Positions 38,821 through 50,848 of a DNA stretch of 64,000 nucleotides are shown here, in pieces. The stretch is from NCBI GenBank assembly GCA_029448655.1, contig JACCLO010000003.1:1116001-1180000 (forward strand). Reading direction: 5' to 3'. The position numbers were made by a program, and so were the translations under genes. This stretch comes from Wolfiporia cocos. Taxonomy: Eukaryota; Basidiomycota; Agaricomycetes; Polyporales; Phaeolaceae. The notes below the pieces were generated by a model that saw only the letters and a list, made by a program, of their open reading frames with translations, had not been told where the DNA came from and made no database searches. How positions within the stretch are numbered: the first letter of the stretch is position 1; every line of letters begins with the position of its first letter.

Positions 38821-41773
38821 ATGCTGGAACTACCTGTAACATTATTGGCCTTGGCCGTCACCGTGCGCGGCCAGATCTCGAGCAGCTGGCCGCAGGCCTA
38901 CCCCGGCATGCCAAGCGGAGACTACAGTCCTGAATGGCAGAGCTGTGAGTCTGTCACTGTTCGCCTGCTGTGATGCAATACCCAACTGAAGGTCTTGCCT
39001 CATCATAGACTTTGAAGTCACAGAATCGCTGCCGAACGTCACTTGGGACCTCGGACGCAGCTTCTCAGGCAACATCCCCGTACAGCGAGCAGACCACCCA
39101 AATGACACACTGTTCTTCTGGGGGTTTGAAAAAGAAAACGGCTCACTGACTGCGGCCGCTGGTGGGAGCACTGAACCATGGGGAATCTGGTTAAACGGAG
39201 GGTATGTGTCGTCTCTCTAAGCCTCGCCATTCTTGTGTGCTCATGCCTGCCCGACCAGTCCCGGCGCAGCAAGCACACTTGGACTGCTTTATGAGGTATG
39301 CAAAACGTATATATCATGTATTTGACACCTTCTGACGGCCATTCCAGAATGGCCCCATTCACGTCACCCCCAACTTCACAGCGTACGAGAACGAGTACAG
39401 TTGGAACAAGCTGGCAGACTACTTCTGGATAGACCAACCAGTGTGAGCACTCATTTTATCTTAGCCCCAAACTCACAACCCAAACGCCCCCGTCTGTTCA
39501 GGGGTGTGGGTTGGTCCACTGCGGACGAAACTGGTTTCGGTATGTTTGCTTGCTTGCGTCTATCTCTACTCATTCCCTGACATGAACGTAGTATATGACG
39601 AGGACCAAGTGGGCACCGACTTTGTGAGTTGCGTGCGCTTAGCTTGTATAGGCGTCGCTTAACCGCATGGCAGATGGGTTTCCTGGAGAACCTGGTGAAA
39701 GTGTTCCCAAGTTTGAAAACACGACCGCTCTACCTGACGGGAGAGAGCTATGCCGGAATGTATATAGTGAGCGTTTTGTGCTTTCCAACCTCTTGCGAAA
39801 GCATTGCTAACATTTCATTCAGCCCTATATTACCAAAGCTTACTTTGGCATGTCCGATCCACCCGTGAACCTGACCAAGATTGCCATCGGAGATGGCAGC
39901 ATTGGATCAGAGGCTGTATTCCAATACCTACCAACGGTAGGAATATGGCTTTTTTCATCGCAAGCGAGAGGTCTCATGCGCATATAACGACAGACCACGG
40001 TCATCCAGACATACCCTCAACTAATAGGATACGACCCAGAAGTATTTGAGTGGTTTAGAGAGCAGTACGTCTCTTTCTCACTCATGTCTCTCCGATATGC
40101 TAATCTTGACAATCAGGGAGCACCTATGCGGATACGATCTGAACCTGACCTACCCTCAAGACGGGCACTTCCCCGACCTACAGCTAATCTATCCGACAGA
40201 TGCCGGGCGCGCTGACGAGGTTTACATGGCAAAGGCCAAGCGTAACGCGCTCATGTCGAAGCGCGATCTGATCAGCGAGGGTCGCAAGCGATTTGGCGAA
40301 AACAGCATGCACTCGCGCGGGGGTATGAGCAGAATGCGAAGAGATAGCAGTGTCAGCAAGGCGATTGTGAAGCGCGACCTGGCGGGTAGGGCCAACGGGA
40401 CAATCGACCCGTGGTATGGGTGCTTCTTGTTCGACGCGATGGTCGAGTATGCTCTGAACTTCACGTATCCGTGGGGTAAGTCGTGGTTGTTTGCTAGAGC
40501 AACGAAAGTCTAATAAATGGCGACCTGCAGACCTCAGCGGGCCATTCAACGGCGAGAGCCTGGTTGGTTATGATGTACGGATTTTGATTAAGAGTACCCT
40601 TTTGGAAATGCTGACCGTTCAATACAGATCTACGATGTTCCTGATGCCCTGAATCCGGAGATCCCGATGAACGGGAGTGCTTTCTTCAATGGTAACGTGC
40701 ATCACATCTGCATTCCAACAGTTGCTTATCGTGCATCGTCAGATCCCCAGACTGTAGCGGCGCTGCACGCACCGACAAGCAAACAATGGGTTGGAGAGAT
40801 GGAGTATCCGTTCTTAGGTGCGACATTCATTGGGCTTGCATATGGTGAATATCCTGCTAAATGCGGGTTCGTTCCGTAGGTGGGGCAGACAATGACTACA
40901 ACGATCCGAGTAAGTGACATAATTAACTGCAATTTTGCACTTAGCTCACAAACGCGCATATAGGTGTCGAGTGAGTCTATACACCGCTGGGGCCAATCAT
41001 TATACTCATTTCACCAGACCCATGGCCTTCCTTACGGAACTTGCGACGAATGCCACAGCACGCGGACTTTCCATCGTTCTCTACTCTGGAAACGATGACT
41101 CCCTCATCTCACACCGCGGAACAGAGGGTACGTGGAACTTGCTTGAATAGAGAGCGCGAGACTCATTGCTTTACAGTGGTTATTCAGGTACTTTTGACAC
41201 CGTGCGCTTCACACAGCACCAGCTGACAGAGGTCCGATAGAACACTACCTTCGGAGGCATCCAAGGATTCAGCCGGAAGCCATCGACCCCTTGGTATGCT
41301 GACGACGGCAGCTTTGCTGGTATCGTGCACCAAGAGCGGAATTGGTCATATGTCCTCTTCGACAAGGCAGGCCACCTTGTGGCAATGAACAACCCGGCGA
41401 ATGTACGTGTCAATGATCATTCATTCTTGAAGGCATAGCTGTTCAAACTTCATTACTACAGGCCTATGTGTTCCTCCGAGAGTTCGTCTTGGGCACCAAC
41501 GACACCGGCTTCGTGGCGGTCTCGGATAGCCACACATCTGTGGTCGGTGGCGAAGTTTCAACTCTCGCTCAGGACGTCCTCCCGGGACAGTCCGGGATCT
41601 TCATTGGCTCGGGCGCGACTCAGTCAACATATACATTCCCATCCGCCACCATCGCCGCTTGGCAAAGTTACATAGTCACCGCAACCGCCACACCAAGCGT
41701 GGACGCAGCCGCGCGGTCATCGTCTGGCGGGCGGCGTACCGCGAACTTGCCCTTCCGTTTCTTCTGGTTCTGA
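38821..41773 (+). CDS. Secreted serine carboxypeptidase (peptidase family S10)
   Basis: Removes C-terminal residues from peptides, in the secretory path or outside the cell. The start gives a signal peptide, MLELPVTLLALAVTVRG, cut probably after GQ. Conserved blocks after splicing: GIWLNGGPGASSLLGL (oxyanion region), YFWIDQPVGVGWST, and TGESYAGMYIPYI with the catalytic Ser. The catalytic Asp is in VLYSGNDDSLI and the His in DKAGHLVAMNNP. Several N-x-S/T glycosylation sites. Residues from about 40230 to 40390 form a very basic, dibasic-rich insertion (KRNALMSKRDL, RMRRDSS, VKRDL). This suggests cleavage into two chains, as seen in plant type-II and some fungal S10 enzymes. The tail is Ser/Thr/Ala-rich and ends in a hydrophobic RFFWF. 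Many short introns; the central frame was checked at FFN/DPQTV and other joins. Confidence 0.92.
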
Positions 41774-42056
41774 ACAAGGACGTTGCTTCACTTGGGACGT
41801 TTGCTGCATTCGTATTTTATGATTATTGAAGGCCTCCTTGGACGCGGCCTCAGTATTAGCTGATTTACAGCATGCCTGGTGCATGCGCGGAATGTGTATA
41901 GCATGATGATGATATTTACGATGGGAACATGACTACGTACGCAGTACAGGGAGTGCACAATCGGTCACGAGATATTTTTTGCAACGGTTGCCCGCACACC
42001 GCATCATCGCACGCCATACCTTGCCTTGGACCGCCACTGCCTCACAGCTTATCCCA

Positions 42057-42579
42057 ATGTCGGCGACCTTTAGGTTGGTAACAGTGAACACCGCGCCTGA
42101 GCGGGCCAAGCGCTTGATTGGGCGGGTCGTCGAAGACGTGAAGGATCGCTACACTATCATACATGTGGCAAACGTAGAAAGTAAGGATGCATCGAATGCA
42201 CTCAGACCATGGATTGAACTCGGTACCATAGGAATTGAGGAGGTCAAGCCTACTTTGGAGCGGGAACGTCCTGACGTTCTAGTAAGCAGTTGTATGTGCA
42301 GTCCGTTGGTGCGATGCTGACATTTGCCCAGTTCACTGCATCTATGTGGACTCCGGAGCAAGCGAAGGTTGTTTACAAACCAGTTTCGGAATCGAAGCGC
42401 GGACTGACTAGAGCTGCACATAGGAGATCGTACTGATCGCCCAAGAGCTGATCCCAGGCATCAAGACTTTCAGCATTCCGTATGGATTTCAGGTGGAGAA
42501 GGGACCAGATGCAGTGGTGGAGCACATCAAAGAGAATCTGCCAGCCATTTTGGAGCCCGGAAGAACTGCGCAGCTCTGA
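42057..42579 (+). CDS. Small conserved-looking alpha/beta protein, function unknown
   Basis: Three or four exons give about 121 residues: MSATFRLVTVNTAPERAKRL, helix, strand YTIIHVAN, then RPDVLFTASMWTPEQAKEIV, strand IKTFSIPYGFQV and a final helix. The alternation of strands and helices suggests a small Rossmann-like fold, but I do not recognise the family. Introns at about 42291-42332 and 42370-42424 are clear. A third candidate (42180-42230, 51 bases, GTAAGG...ATAG) has no stop and a length divisible by three, so retention would add 17 residues. The ATG at 42057 was chosen as the start of the first strand; an upstream in-frame ATG at 41979 would add a leader. Ends EPGRTAQL. Confidence 0.65.
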
Positions 42580-43598
42580 TCAATCACAATATACTTCGAT
42601 CGCAGATCACTATTGTTAGTACTGTGGCAGAGCAAAGCTAAGCGAGACCAGTTGGACGTATACCAATGTGCAAGACACTCGATTGTTCCCTTCAACACTG
42701 GATCTCGATCTCTTCCATTCAGCTGTCGTGGTTATTCCGAAGCCCTTTCGAGCCGGTCGCTTTCTGTGCATGTATATCATTCAGCCAGGTCAAGCTACGA
42801 GTCGTGATATGACTTTCTGTCATGTTATTTGTTGGTCTGCCGTGTCCACAAAAGCCGAGCAGCGCGACGTGGCACTCGAGAGCAGATGATCTCCCCGCTA
42901 TGTACATGTTCGAAGTATACGTACTTGGGCTTGTCTGACCAGAAGCAGGTTGCTAATGCCTCCGACTCGGCTCACTCATTGCACCAGAGACTCGGAATCG
43001 ATCACTCACAAACCCAGTGGCTTTCTGTAGCAAGTTTAGGTGCTTATGGTGTTTTCACCCAACGGAGTGTGTATACTGCTGTACTGTAACCGTTGGATGT
43101 TTTGAATCCAGCCAGTCTTGCTCTTCCAACTTCTGATTGAGTGACCGTCGTCTGGGCCGCAGCAGCGAAGATGATGATGATGGCATATTCCTCGCACGAC
43201 TCTCGAGGTACCAGGCCTCAGGTGAAGTTCTCAACTGCATGCGTCAGATCTCACCATCGGTGTGGCCCTTGAACATGCGAATGTCACGGCGATCGAGGAG
43301 CGAGCCGGCGATCAATCGCGTCTCGTCACGCGTTTTGTCACGCGTCCATACGCGAGATTATATTACAATCAAACCCTGACGATGTCTGCCGACGATCCAC
43401 CTGCCATCTTCTTCTCGCTATCCACCTCTCCGCGTACGCGGCCCAAACTGTGGCCTCACTTTCGTTTTGCCCGGTGCAAGGCGAGTTCTTCTCACTGCTG
43501 CCAACGCGACACTGGCTTAGGCGTGGCCGGGTCCTACCACTCTTTGCTCAGCAAATACGCTCACCGTGGGCAGCAACAACTTTGATTAGTAGCACAAG
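42580..43598. other. Intergenic region
   Basis: About 1 kb before the F-box gene. The frame starting MSADDPPAIFF (43382) is open for 68 codons but does not join the F-box exon in frame, so it is not used. Confidence 0.45.
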
Positions 43599-45324
43599 AT
43601 GCTGGCTCTAGCTTGGCTTTTTGGTCTAACAAACGCACACGAGAAAAATACTGCCAGGGAATCACCGCCGCCTCCTCTCAAGGGGAAGAAAAGGAGGGTA
43701 CGGCGGGAGCCAACTTTGATTATAGGTGCGTGTAACGCGCTCTGAACTATCAGCTGCTTGCTTAAAGTAGGCGTGCCCAGCCGAAATTGACCGTCGGTGC
43801 AAGCGCCTTCCCCCGGAAATCACGGACTTCATCATCGACTTCCTCCATGATGATACTCGCACTTTGAAGGCATGTAGCCTCGTCTGTCACTCCTGGCTCC
43901 CAGCGACGCGGTACCACCTCTTTGATAGCGTGCGGATTCGCTCCACCGACGACTGCCTCCGGTTCAGGCGGCTACTAGACAGGCCACTACCGCGTAGCTG
44001 GGTTGACATCGCGTACCACATCCGCCAGCTCGTCTTTCATGACTTCCCGTTCCAGTTTCTGGATCTGGCGAAGGTGCAGCACTCGTTCTCGAAGCTGCGT
44101 GAGGTGCGTTCGCTGTACTTCAGATTCTGGATGGAAGCCGAAGTCCCGGAGGGGCTTATCCGTTGTCTGGCCGCGGCGCTGCCGCAGGTAACGGAGCTGC
44201 ACTTCCAGGAGTGTTATTTCGTATACCAGGCGCAGCTGCTGCGCATGATATGCGCGTTTCCCAACTTGAAACAGCTCCGCATAGACGACTCCAAAATATT
44301 TAGCGAGCATGGAGTCGTGTACACCCCAGAGAGATTGGTACCCGCCACGACCCGCCTGCGGTTGTCGGAGAATCCGGAGAAGGCGGAGGAGAGCGTCATT
44401 TGTCTGGAGGCACTGTCCCTCATGGATACACCATATGCTCCCACTGTGGCTGCGTGGCTCGTCCAAGCGCCATTCCAATTGCGCCTGAAAGAGTTCAGGC
44501 TGCGCTGGCTGGGTGGCCACCAATATTACGAAATTGTCAGAGACCTCCTCGAACGCATCGGGGACGAGGTGGAGGAGCTCGAAATCGGATTCTTCGACGT
44601 AGACAATTTGGCTCAGGGTAGGTGAACTGATATCATTTTGACGCGTATGCGACTCATGGTCCCTCTTCCTGCAGGTCCTCTGTATAGCGGCTTACGGACG
44701 CTACGGCTGCCGAAACTGAAAATATTGGAGATCGAACCCTTGTATATGGATGTCACAAGGCCAGATTTCGGCCACGCGTGGCTGCCAATCCTACTGAATC
44801 AGGTCTACATGACTGCGACAGAACTCGAGGAGATCGCCTTCCGAACACTCCCTGCCACCGACGGTAATGATTTAGCTGTCCTACCGTGGACCGCCATCGA
44901 CCAGGCGCTTGTCAAGATGGGACACAAGTTTCCTGGTCTCACGGTCTTGTTCATGTGCAATTTGAAAACTCAGGTTGCCCCGTCGGAGGAGGATATGGCG
45001 GCAGTCATCATAAACCTTTTGCCGCGCTCACGGAAATTTGTCAGAGATCTGTATGTGGACTCACCTCACAACGACAACGGTACTGTGCAGAGACTGGTCG
45101 TGTATACATTGGCCCCAAAAGGATACGTGTTTCCTGACGAGCGGGAACGCGAGTACCAGCAAATTGCGATAGTTGATGAAGAAGAGGAAGCGGAAAACTT
45201 GGACGAAGAGGAAGCAGAAAACTTGGACGAAGACGAAAGCGAAGACGATACAACTATGGACGAAGAGGACGAGGAGGAAGAAGAGGGAGAAGAGGACGAG
45301 GACGAGGATATTGACATTGAATAG
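43599..45324 (+). CDS. F-box and leucine-rich repeat-like protein with acidic tail
   Basis: Probable substrate receptor of an SCF ubiquitin ligase. The ATG at 43599 opens MLALAWLFGLTNAHEK and a basic segment PLKGKKRRVRREP, which splices (intron 43732-43785) into an F-box, RLPPEITDFIIDFLHDDTRT. Exon 2 then encodes LRR-like repeats (LREVRSLYFRFW, LPQVTELHFQECYF, FPNLKQLRIDDSK). After a second intron at 44620-44673 come more repeats and a charged C-terminus. The last 50 codons are almost all Glu/Asp with a repeated EEAENLDE block. The start is chosen because it is the only upstream ATG in frame with the first exon and resembles leaders of related fungal F-box proteins. The substrate is unknown. 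It is distantly similar to the minus-strand F-box gene at 52489. Confidence 0.78.
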
Positions 45325-45718
45325 GATGACTCGGAAGACAACGACTACTGATTGCATTGAGCTTGCTGGGATCGCATACCATTAGACGGCAGTGCTACAC
45401 ATATTCTATACCTTATTTACTTCAACAATGTACTACGGATCGCTTCTTGCTTATGTTTCTAGCTCTTATCCCAACCCAATTATTTCTCGTCAGATACTGT
45501 GCTGGCTAGTTGACGGAGTACGTGCGCCCGACGCGAGGAACTGCGAGCGCCGAGAGCGGCGCGACTTCGACGCGTCGGCGCGCCTTGTCACGTGCCCGGA
45601 AACTGCCTTACCCTGAAGCCCTGAAGCTTACCGAACGCGGTAAGCAGAGTTTTGTGTCGCAGAGCCAGAAAGCCCGAGGCCGCCGTCGTCGCCATCGTCA
45701 AGCCGCAAGAACACCAAC
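45325..45718. other. RPS4 promoter region
   Basis: About 390 bases between the F-box gene and RPS4; holds the RPS4 promoter and 5' leader. No distinct motif seen. Confidence 0.4.
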
Positions 45719-46874
45719 ATGGTCAGTAGAATGCTGCTGCTACGCCTCAGGACTGCGTCTGCGCAATTTCGCGGTCAAATTCGAATTTGGGTCGTCTCGA
45801 GGGGCTGGATGCTGAAGTCGCTCTCTGGATGCACCTGTCGGCTGATCTGACCTACTCGGCTCTCCCTTCGTCTGGCTACCCCGCTCGCGAGCTGTATGCT
45901 GATGCGTATGTTCTGTGACTTGTACAGGCTCGAGGACCCAAAAAGCACTTGAAGCGTTTGAACGCTCCTTCGTCATGGATGCTTGACAAGCTGAGCGGCA
46001 CCTACGTACGTCTGGCTGATTTGCAGCGAAAGAGGTGCTTTGACGCATTGCGTCCGTCCAGGCTCCCCGCCCTTCCCCTGGTCCCCACAAGCTCCGCGAA
46101 TCTCTCCCTCTCACCATCTTCCTCCGCAACCGTCTCAAGTATGCGCTGACGAGCAAGGAGGTCACCGCGATCGTGATGCAGCGTCTCATCAAGGTCGACG
46201 GCAAGGTCAGGACCGACACCACCTACCCCGCCGGCTTCATGGGTACGTTTCATTTGTTCCGGTCCGATGTTTGCCTCTCACAGCGCGCCACGCAGACGTC
46301 ATCTCGATTGAGAAGTCGGGCGAGCACTTCCGTCTGCTCTACGACGTCAAGGGCCGCTTCACGATCCACCGCATCACTCCCGAGGAGGCGACTTACAAGC
46401 TCCTCAAGGTCCGCAAAGTAGCCCTTGGCGCGAGGGGTGTCCCATACATCGTCACCCACGACGGCCGCACGATCCGCTACCCCGACCCGAACATCAAGGT
46501 CAACGACACCGTGAAGTTCGACCTCGAGAAGAACAAGATCGATGGCTTTGTCAAGTTCGACACCGGCAACATCGTCATGATCACTGGTGGTCGTAACATG
46601 GGTCGTGCGGGTGTCATTGTGCACCGTGAGAAGCACGTTGGTGGCTTCGATATTGTACACGTGAAGGACTCGCTTGACCGGACATTCGCCACGCGGTAGG
46701 TACTGTCCACCACTATCTGCGCTGTTTGCTGAGCATTCCTGCAGGATCTCCAACATCTTCGTTCTCGGCGAGGGCACGAAGCCTTGGATCTCTCTCCCTA
46801 GGGGCAAGGGTACCAAGCTCACCATCACGGAGGAGCGGGATCTCAGGAGGAAACAGCGGGCTGCGGAGCAGTAA
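45719..46874 (+). CDS. 40S ribosomal protein eS4 (RPS4)
   Basis: Small-subunit protein binding 18S rRNA. Exon 1 is the ATG alone (45719-45721), followed by a 206-base intron to 45927. Exon 2 begins [19 protein letters not shown], then a further intron after DKLSGTY, then [17 protein letters not shown]. Later blocks [54 protein letters not shown] and [17 protein letters not shown] are typical; the tail is [16 protein letters not shown]. The S4 and KOW-like regions are in order and the family length (about 262) fits. The 206-base intron holds no recognisable snoRNA box pair by eye. Assignment is certain. Confidence 0.97.
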
Positions 46875-47215
46875 ACGTTGTGACGTGCGCCTCCTCCACT
46901 TTCCTGTCATTTTTATGCCATGCTTTGTATGCCACGATTACCACGACAGCAAAACTATCGCATGCATGCATGACAGGACAGGGCGCGCAGGGCTGTTGGC
47001 TTGTTCTGGGCAGGAGCTCGTCCAGCGTTGGCGAACGTACGCGTCTCGATGCGCATTACATCATTGCGCTATTTCATCGTCTGTATATCTGTTCCTTATT
47101 CTATCGCGCTCGTCACTTGGGACGTTTGCATGACCCAGAATCAGGGTGGAAACAGCATCGCATTTATCAAAGAAACCCCAGCTTTATCTCATATCTGCGA
47201 GAGTCTGCTCTGCAA
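46875..47215. other. Convergent intergenic region
   Basis: About 340 bases between the RPS4 and PSO2 stop codons, with both 3' UTRs. Nothing else seen. Confidence 0.4.
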
Positions 47216-50037
47216 CTACCAAAAATCTGGGGCTCTGAACTCGACAATCTCGCCGTTCACCCGCCTCTTCCTCTCTGCCTCCCAACGCTCTATCCATGTC
47301 ACCATCTTGCGCCTCGACTTCTCGCTACCCACATTCACCGTTGCAATCATCTTGCCCCAGTCCAGCGAGAGCGCGAAGCATGTCAACTCGAAGAATGAAC
47401 TATGCTCCGAGTACGGCACGCCGTATATCTGCAGCGTGGTGGAGGAGTTACGCATCGGATTGAGTTGTGCGAACGAGAAGGCACGGCTTTGTGAGCGAGA
47501 GATGATGGTCGACACGGACGGGATCATATCACTGCCTGTTGGGGCGGAGAACCTGGGAGGCGGCATCATTCATTAGCGACGACGTGAAAGGTTGCCCGGT
47601 TCGCGCTCACGTCCAGCCTGTTGGTCTGAATGCTACGGCCTTGCTGAAATGCCCCTTGAAGCGCTCAACGTATTCTTTCAGTCTGTCTGACGCGATCACG
47701 CCCAAGGGCACGAGATGCACGCCGCCTTCGAGCGGGTCCTTCGTCAGCAGCGTCTCCAGCTCAGGGTCCGCCTGGCAGCGGAGGATCGCTGCTTTGCGCT
47801 GATCACAGTAAACCTTGGTCTGCAGAATACGAGCAATTGCTGAAAGAATATGTGAGGATGCAACACTGAACTGGCGGATGCAAAGTACATCACCTTTGAC
47901 AATGCGTTCCTTGCCAATGGAATATGTACTGCATGAAACCTGTCAGCAATGATGTGCTGAGAGGATATAGCAAGAGCAACGTACCCGATGACGACGAGGA
48001 CTCGGTCTTGCTTGGACTCTTTCGACACAGCGGGCTTCTCGGACGTCGTCAGCCAGCTATCCATTGTCTTGTTCTTCTTGGCCTTTGCAATGTCCTCCGC
48101 GTCATGGAGCGACTCGCCCTTGACGAATCGCCTTGCAAGCTCAGCACATGCAGAGATGACCTGCGGCTGCGGCGGGAAGCAATACTGTCGCGGCGTCAAC
48201 ACCGTCCAAATTTATACTTTGCAACGCGTCCGAGCTCACCTTGGGATCAAGGTATGTCGTGTCCAGGTAAACATGGTCGATGCGCTTGCCCTGGATGGCG
48301 GGATGCAGGACGTGCTGAGGGGACGCGCGAAAGTCGCCGCAGTGGAGATAGCGGAATGTCTTGGGCGAGCCGACAAACTTCGACTTAAACGTACTGTCTC
48401 CCGCATTGACTGTCTGCGGACCCTCGAAGAGGAAGAGGCAAGAGCCAGGGCCTGGGATCGCAATCTGTGAGTATTAGCGTCCCGAGCGAAGAAAAAGCGG
48501 CATACAGTGATTCGCCTCGATTAGCGTGACGCGGACGCCACCCGTATCCGGGACCGTCGTCGGGGTGTCCATAGGCAGCGGGCGCACCCACTTGCGATCC
48601 ACGCCGAGCATATGCACGATGAGGTTCGCTGTGCCCTCAGAGCAGTAGATCGGCCCGCTCTTCCAGTTCCCGGACAGGTTCGTGTAGTGGTCTGAGTGTG
48701 CGTGCCTGCCATCGTCGCGTCATCAGTCCACAGCACCTTCCCGGCCAAACCAGCAGATGCACTCACGTCAGGAAGTACGCGGTGACGCCGGGTATGGTGC
48801 CATACCGGAATGCATCGACGGCGATGGGCATGCCCTGCATGACCTTATAGAACGGTGCCTTGCGCCGCCCGCCGTTGCCCTTATTCGGCCGGAAATTGCG
48901 GTCCTCGGCTACAGACGCCTCCTTCCACGCCTCATTTTCCTGGTGCGAGGACATGAGTTTGGAGAAGACGCCTGCGCCTGAGCTGGGGCCAGGGAGATTG
49001 TCGGTGTCGTCATCGTCAATGGAGGCGACGGGAGAAGGGCCGCGCTCTTGCTCAACGGGAGCGGCTAGGGGAGGTCGAGAAAGTGGGATGGGACGGATGG
49101 ACATAGGATTCGAGGGTACAGAAGTTGACCCGCTGGGTGCTGGCGGTTCCGACGCCGCATCGATACAGGCATTTACGTGCTCCTGCATTTCCTGCAGACA
49201 TTATTGTCATTCCAGAACATCCTAAGATATGTAGAAGGCTGAACATACTCTCTCGCTCAATCCCTTGAGCAACTTTTCGCATAGAGGACATGTTGCAGTA
49301 TGGTCCTGTGGCTGAGCAGGAGGAAGAAAGTCGTCTTCGCCTACAGTCAAGTCAATGTCAACGGCATCGGCATCTTCCTCCTCTCGGTGCGCAGCTAGTT
49401 CAGGGTCGCCGACAAGCTCGATCTCGTCGTCTCCAGTGGCCCATTCGTCCATATGCGACACCGAATGCGGCTCTTCGGCTGGTCCTTTCTCTGCATTATT
49501 GGAAGGCTGAAACGCAGGCGCAGAGCTTGGGCCAGCTTGGAACTCGCTAACATCAGCGCGCACCTGGCGCGCATCCGCAGTACTCACTGTCGAAAGCGAC
49601 GGGAGGAGCATGGTGGGCACCCCGAACATGGACAATTCTGACGCTGCCGCTGACGGCTCGCGGAGCAGATTCGAAGGTCGACCGAAAAGCGACTCTCCTG
49701 CGGGTTGTAGGCGCGACATCGAACAATCGTCGTCTCTCTCATTTTTTGTAGGCGACACGGGGCCTTGCAGGATGTCGGAGGTGTCATCCTCGTCGTCGAT
49801 GGTAATCGGTTCGGAGCGAGAGAGACCTGCACGAACTTCGTGTTCGGTCTCAAAGTTCTCCTCGTCAGAATCAATCACAAGGATTTCTCCAGATGGCACG
49901 AGCCCGCGTTGCGGCTTGGTGTGCTTCTTGGACGCTGCACCGGATTGTAACTTGGCCTTTTTCTGCCCCTGTGCAGGCTTTCCAAAGAAATCGAAGAGGG
50001 TAGCGGTTTGCAGTGTTGCTTTTCGCTTCTTCGCCAT
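47216..50037 (-). CDS. DNA crosslink repair nuclease PSO2/SNM1
   Basis: 5' exonuclease that digests past interstrand crosslinks in the nucleus. N-terminus [20 protein letters not shown] combines basic residues with a PCNA-binding-like LxxFF. An acidic disordered stretch follows. A C2HC zinc finger of UBZ4 type has CPLC near 49275 and HVNAC near 49175. The metallo-beta-lactamase core carries [10 protein letters not shown] (about 48690) with the HxHxDH metal site, then [17 protein letters not shown] and HCGDFRA. The beta-CASP region follows and the C-terminus has [18 protein letters not shown], a family hallmark, ending [10 protein letters not shown]. Start 50037 is the first ATG of the long first exon. 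About nine introns. All catalytic residues visible are kept. Confidence 0.94.
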
Positions 50038-50848
50038 ACTTCAGACTCTGGAGGTCTTTACTTTGCAATACGATGGACAAAGGGCAAATGTTCCAAGCAA
50101 GCCACCGACGTGAAGTTATGGTTGTGTGTAAAGGTCCCCAGGGTGTTACTCACGGCGGGTAACAGAGTTATTAAGATCTGCATCGCGGAGATTGCGGATC
50201 TCAGTAAACGTAGATAAGCAGGCGCTTACCCTCCGCTCAAGAGTGCATTTGCTGACAGCGACAAAATAATGGACGAAAAAGCTGATGGAGTTGCTCAGCC
50301 TGAATCTGGGTATCCTATCCGCAATCCTTAGCTTCTGTGAAGCGTTCATCAGTACTCTTTTCTGAACCAATGCATCTGGCATGCATGCTGCCAGGCCGAG
50401 ACCTCGTCCTCGTGTTATGGTTGGCTTCTGAGGATATGAAGAGCGCCTACTTTACGCTTTTCTATTTATCCTTCAGTTTGATACTGTCCAAGTCAAGATG
50501 TTCTTTTCTTTGTCTCGAGCTTGGACTGCGCTGCTTGGGACGATATGTCTCGTAGGTTTGCTTGTGCCTATCGAAGTCGCGTGCGTTCCCTCATTCTGGC
50601 TTGTACGGTGTGCATACAAATGACATCCCAGATCACAATCGCAAGCCCAGCTTGAATCACATCTGCTCACGCGGTGGGCTGCAATTGAGGAAACAGGTCG
50701 CTCGGTCTCGTCGATATTCAGTGGTCTGATGTTTACAGTATAATCAGCCCTCAATTATATCACCAACGAGGTAGAAAGTGGCGATGTTAAGGAGCAAGAT
50801 CGTGCGCGACCAAGCACGAATTGCGCTGTCGACGACCCTTGCATTCAC
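50038..50848. other. Divergent intergenic region
   Basis: About 0.8 kb between PSO2 and the orphan gene. Short frames only; serves as a promoter region for both. Confidence 0.45.

Noticed and set aside
43382..43585. Frame starting MSADDPPAIFF as N-terminus of the F-box gene
   Set aside because: It ends in a stop and cannot be joined in frame to the F-box exon; the ATG at 43599 can.
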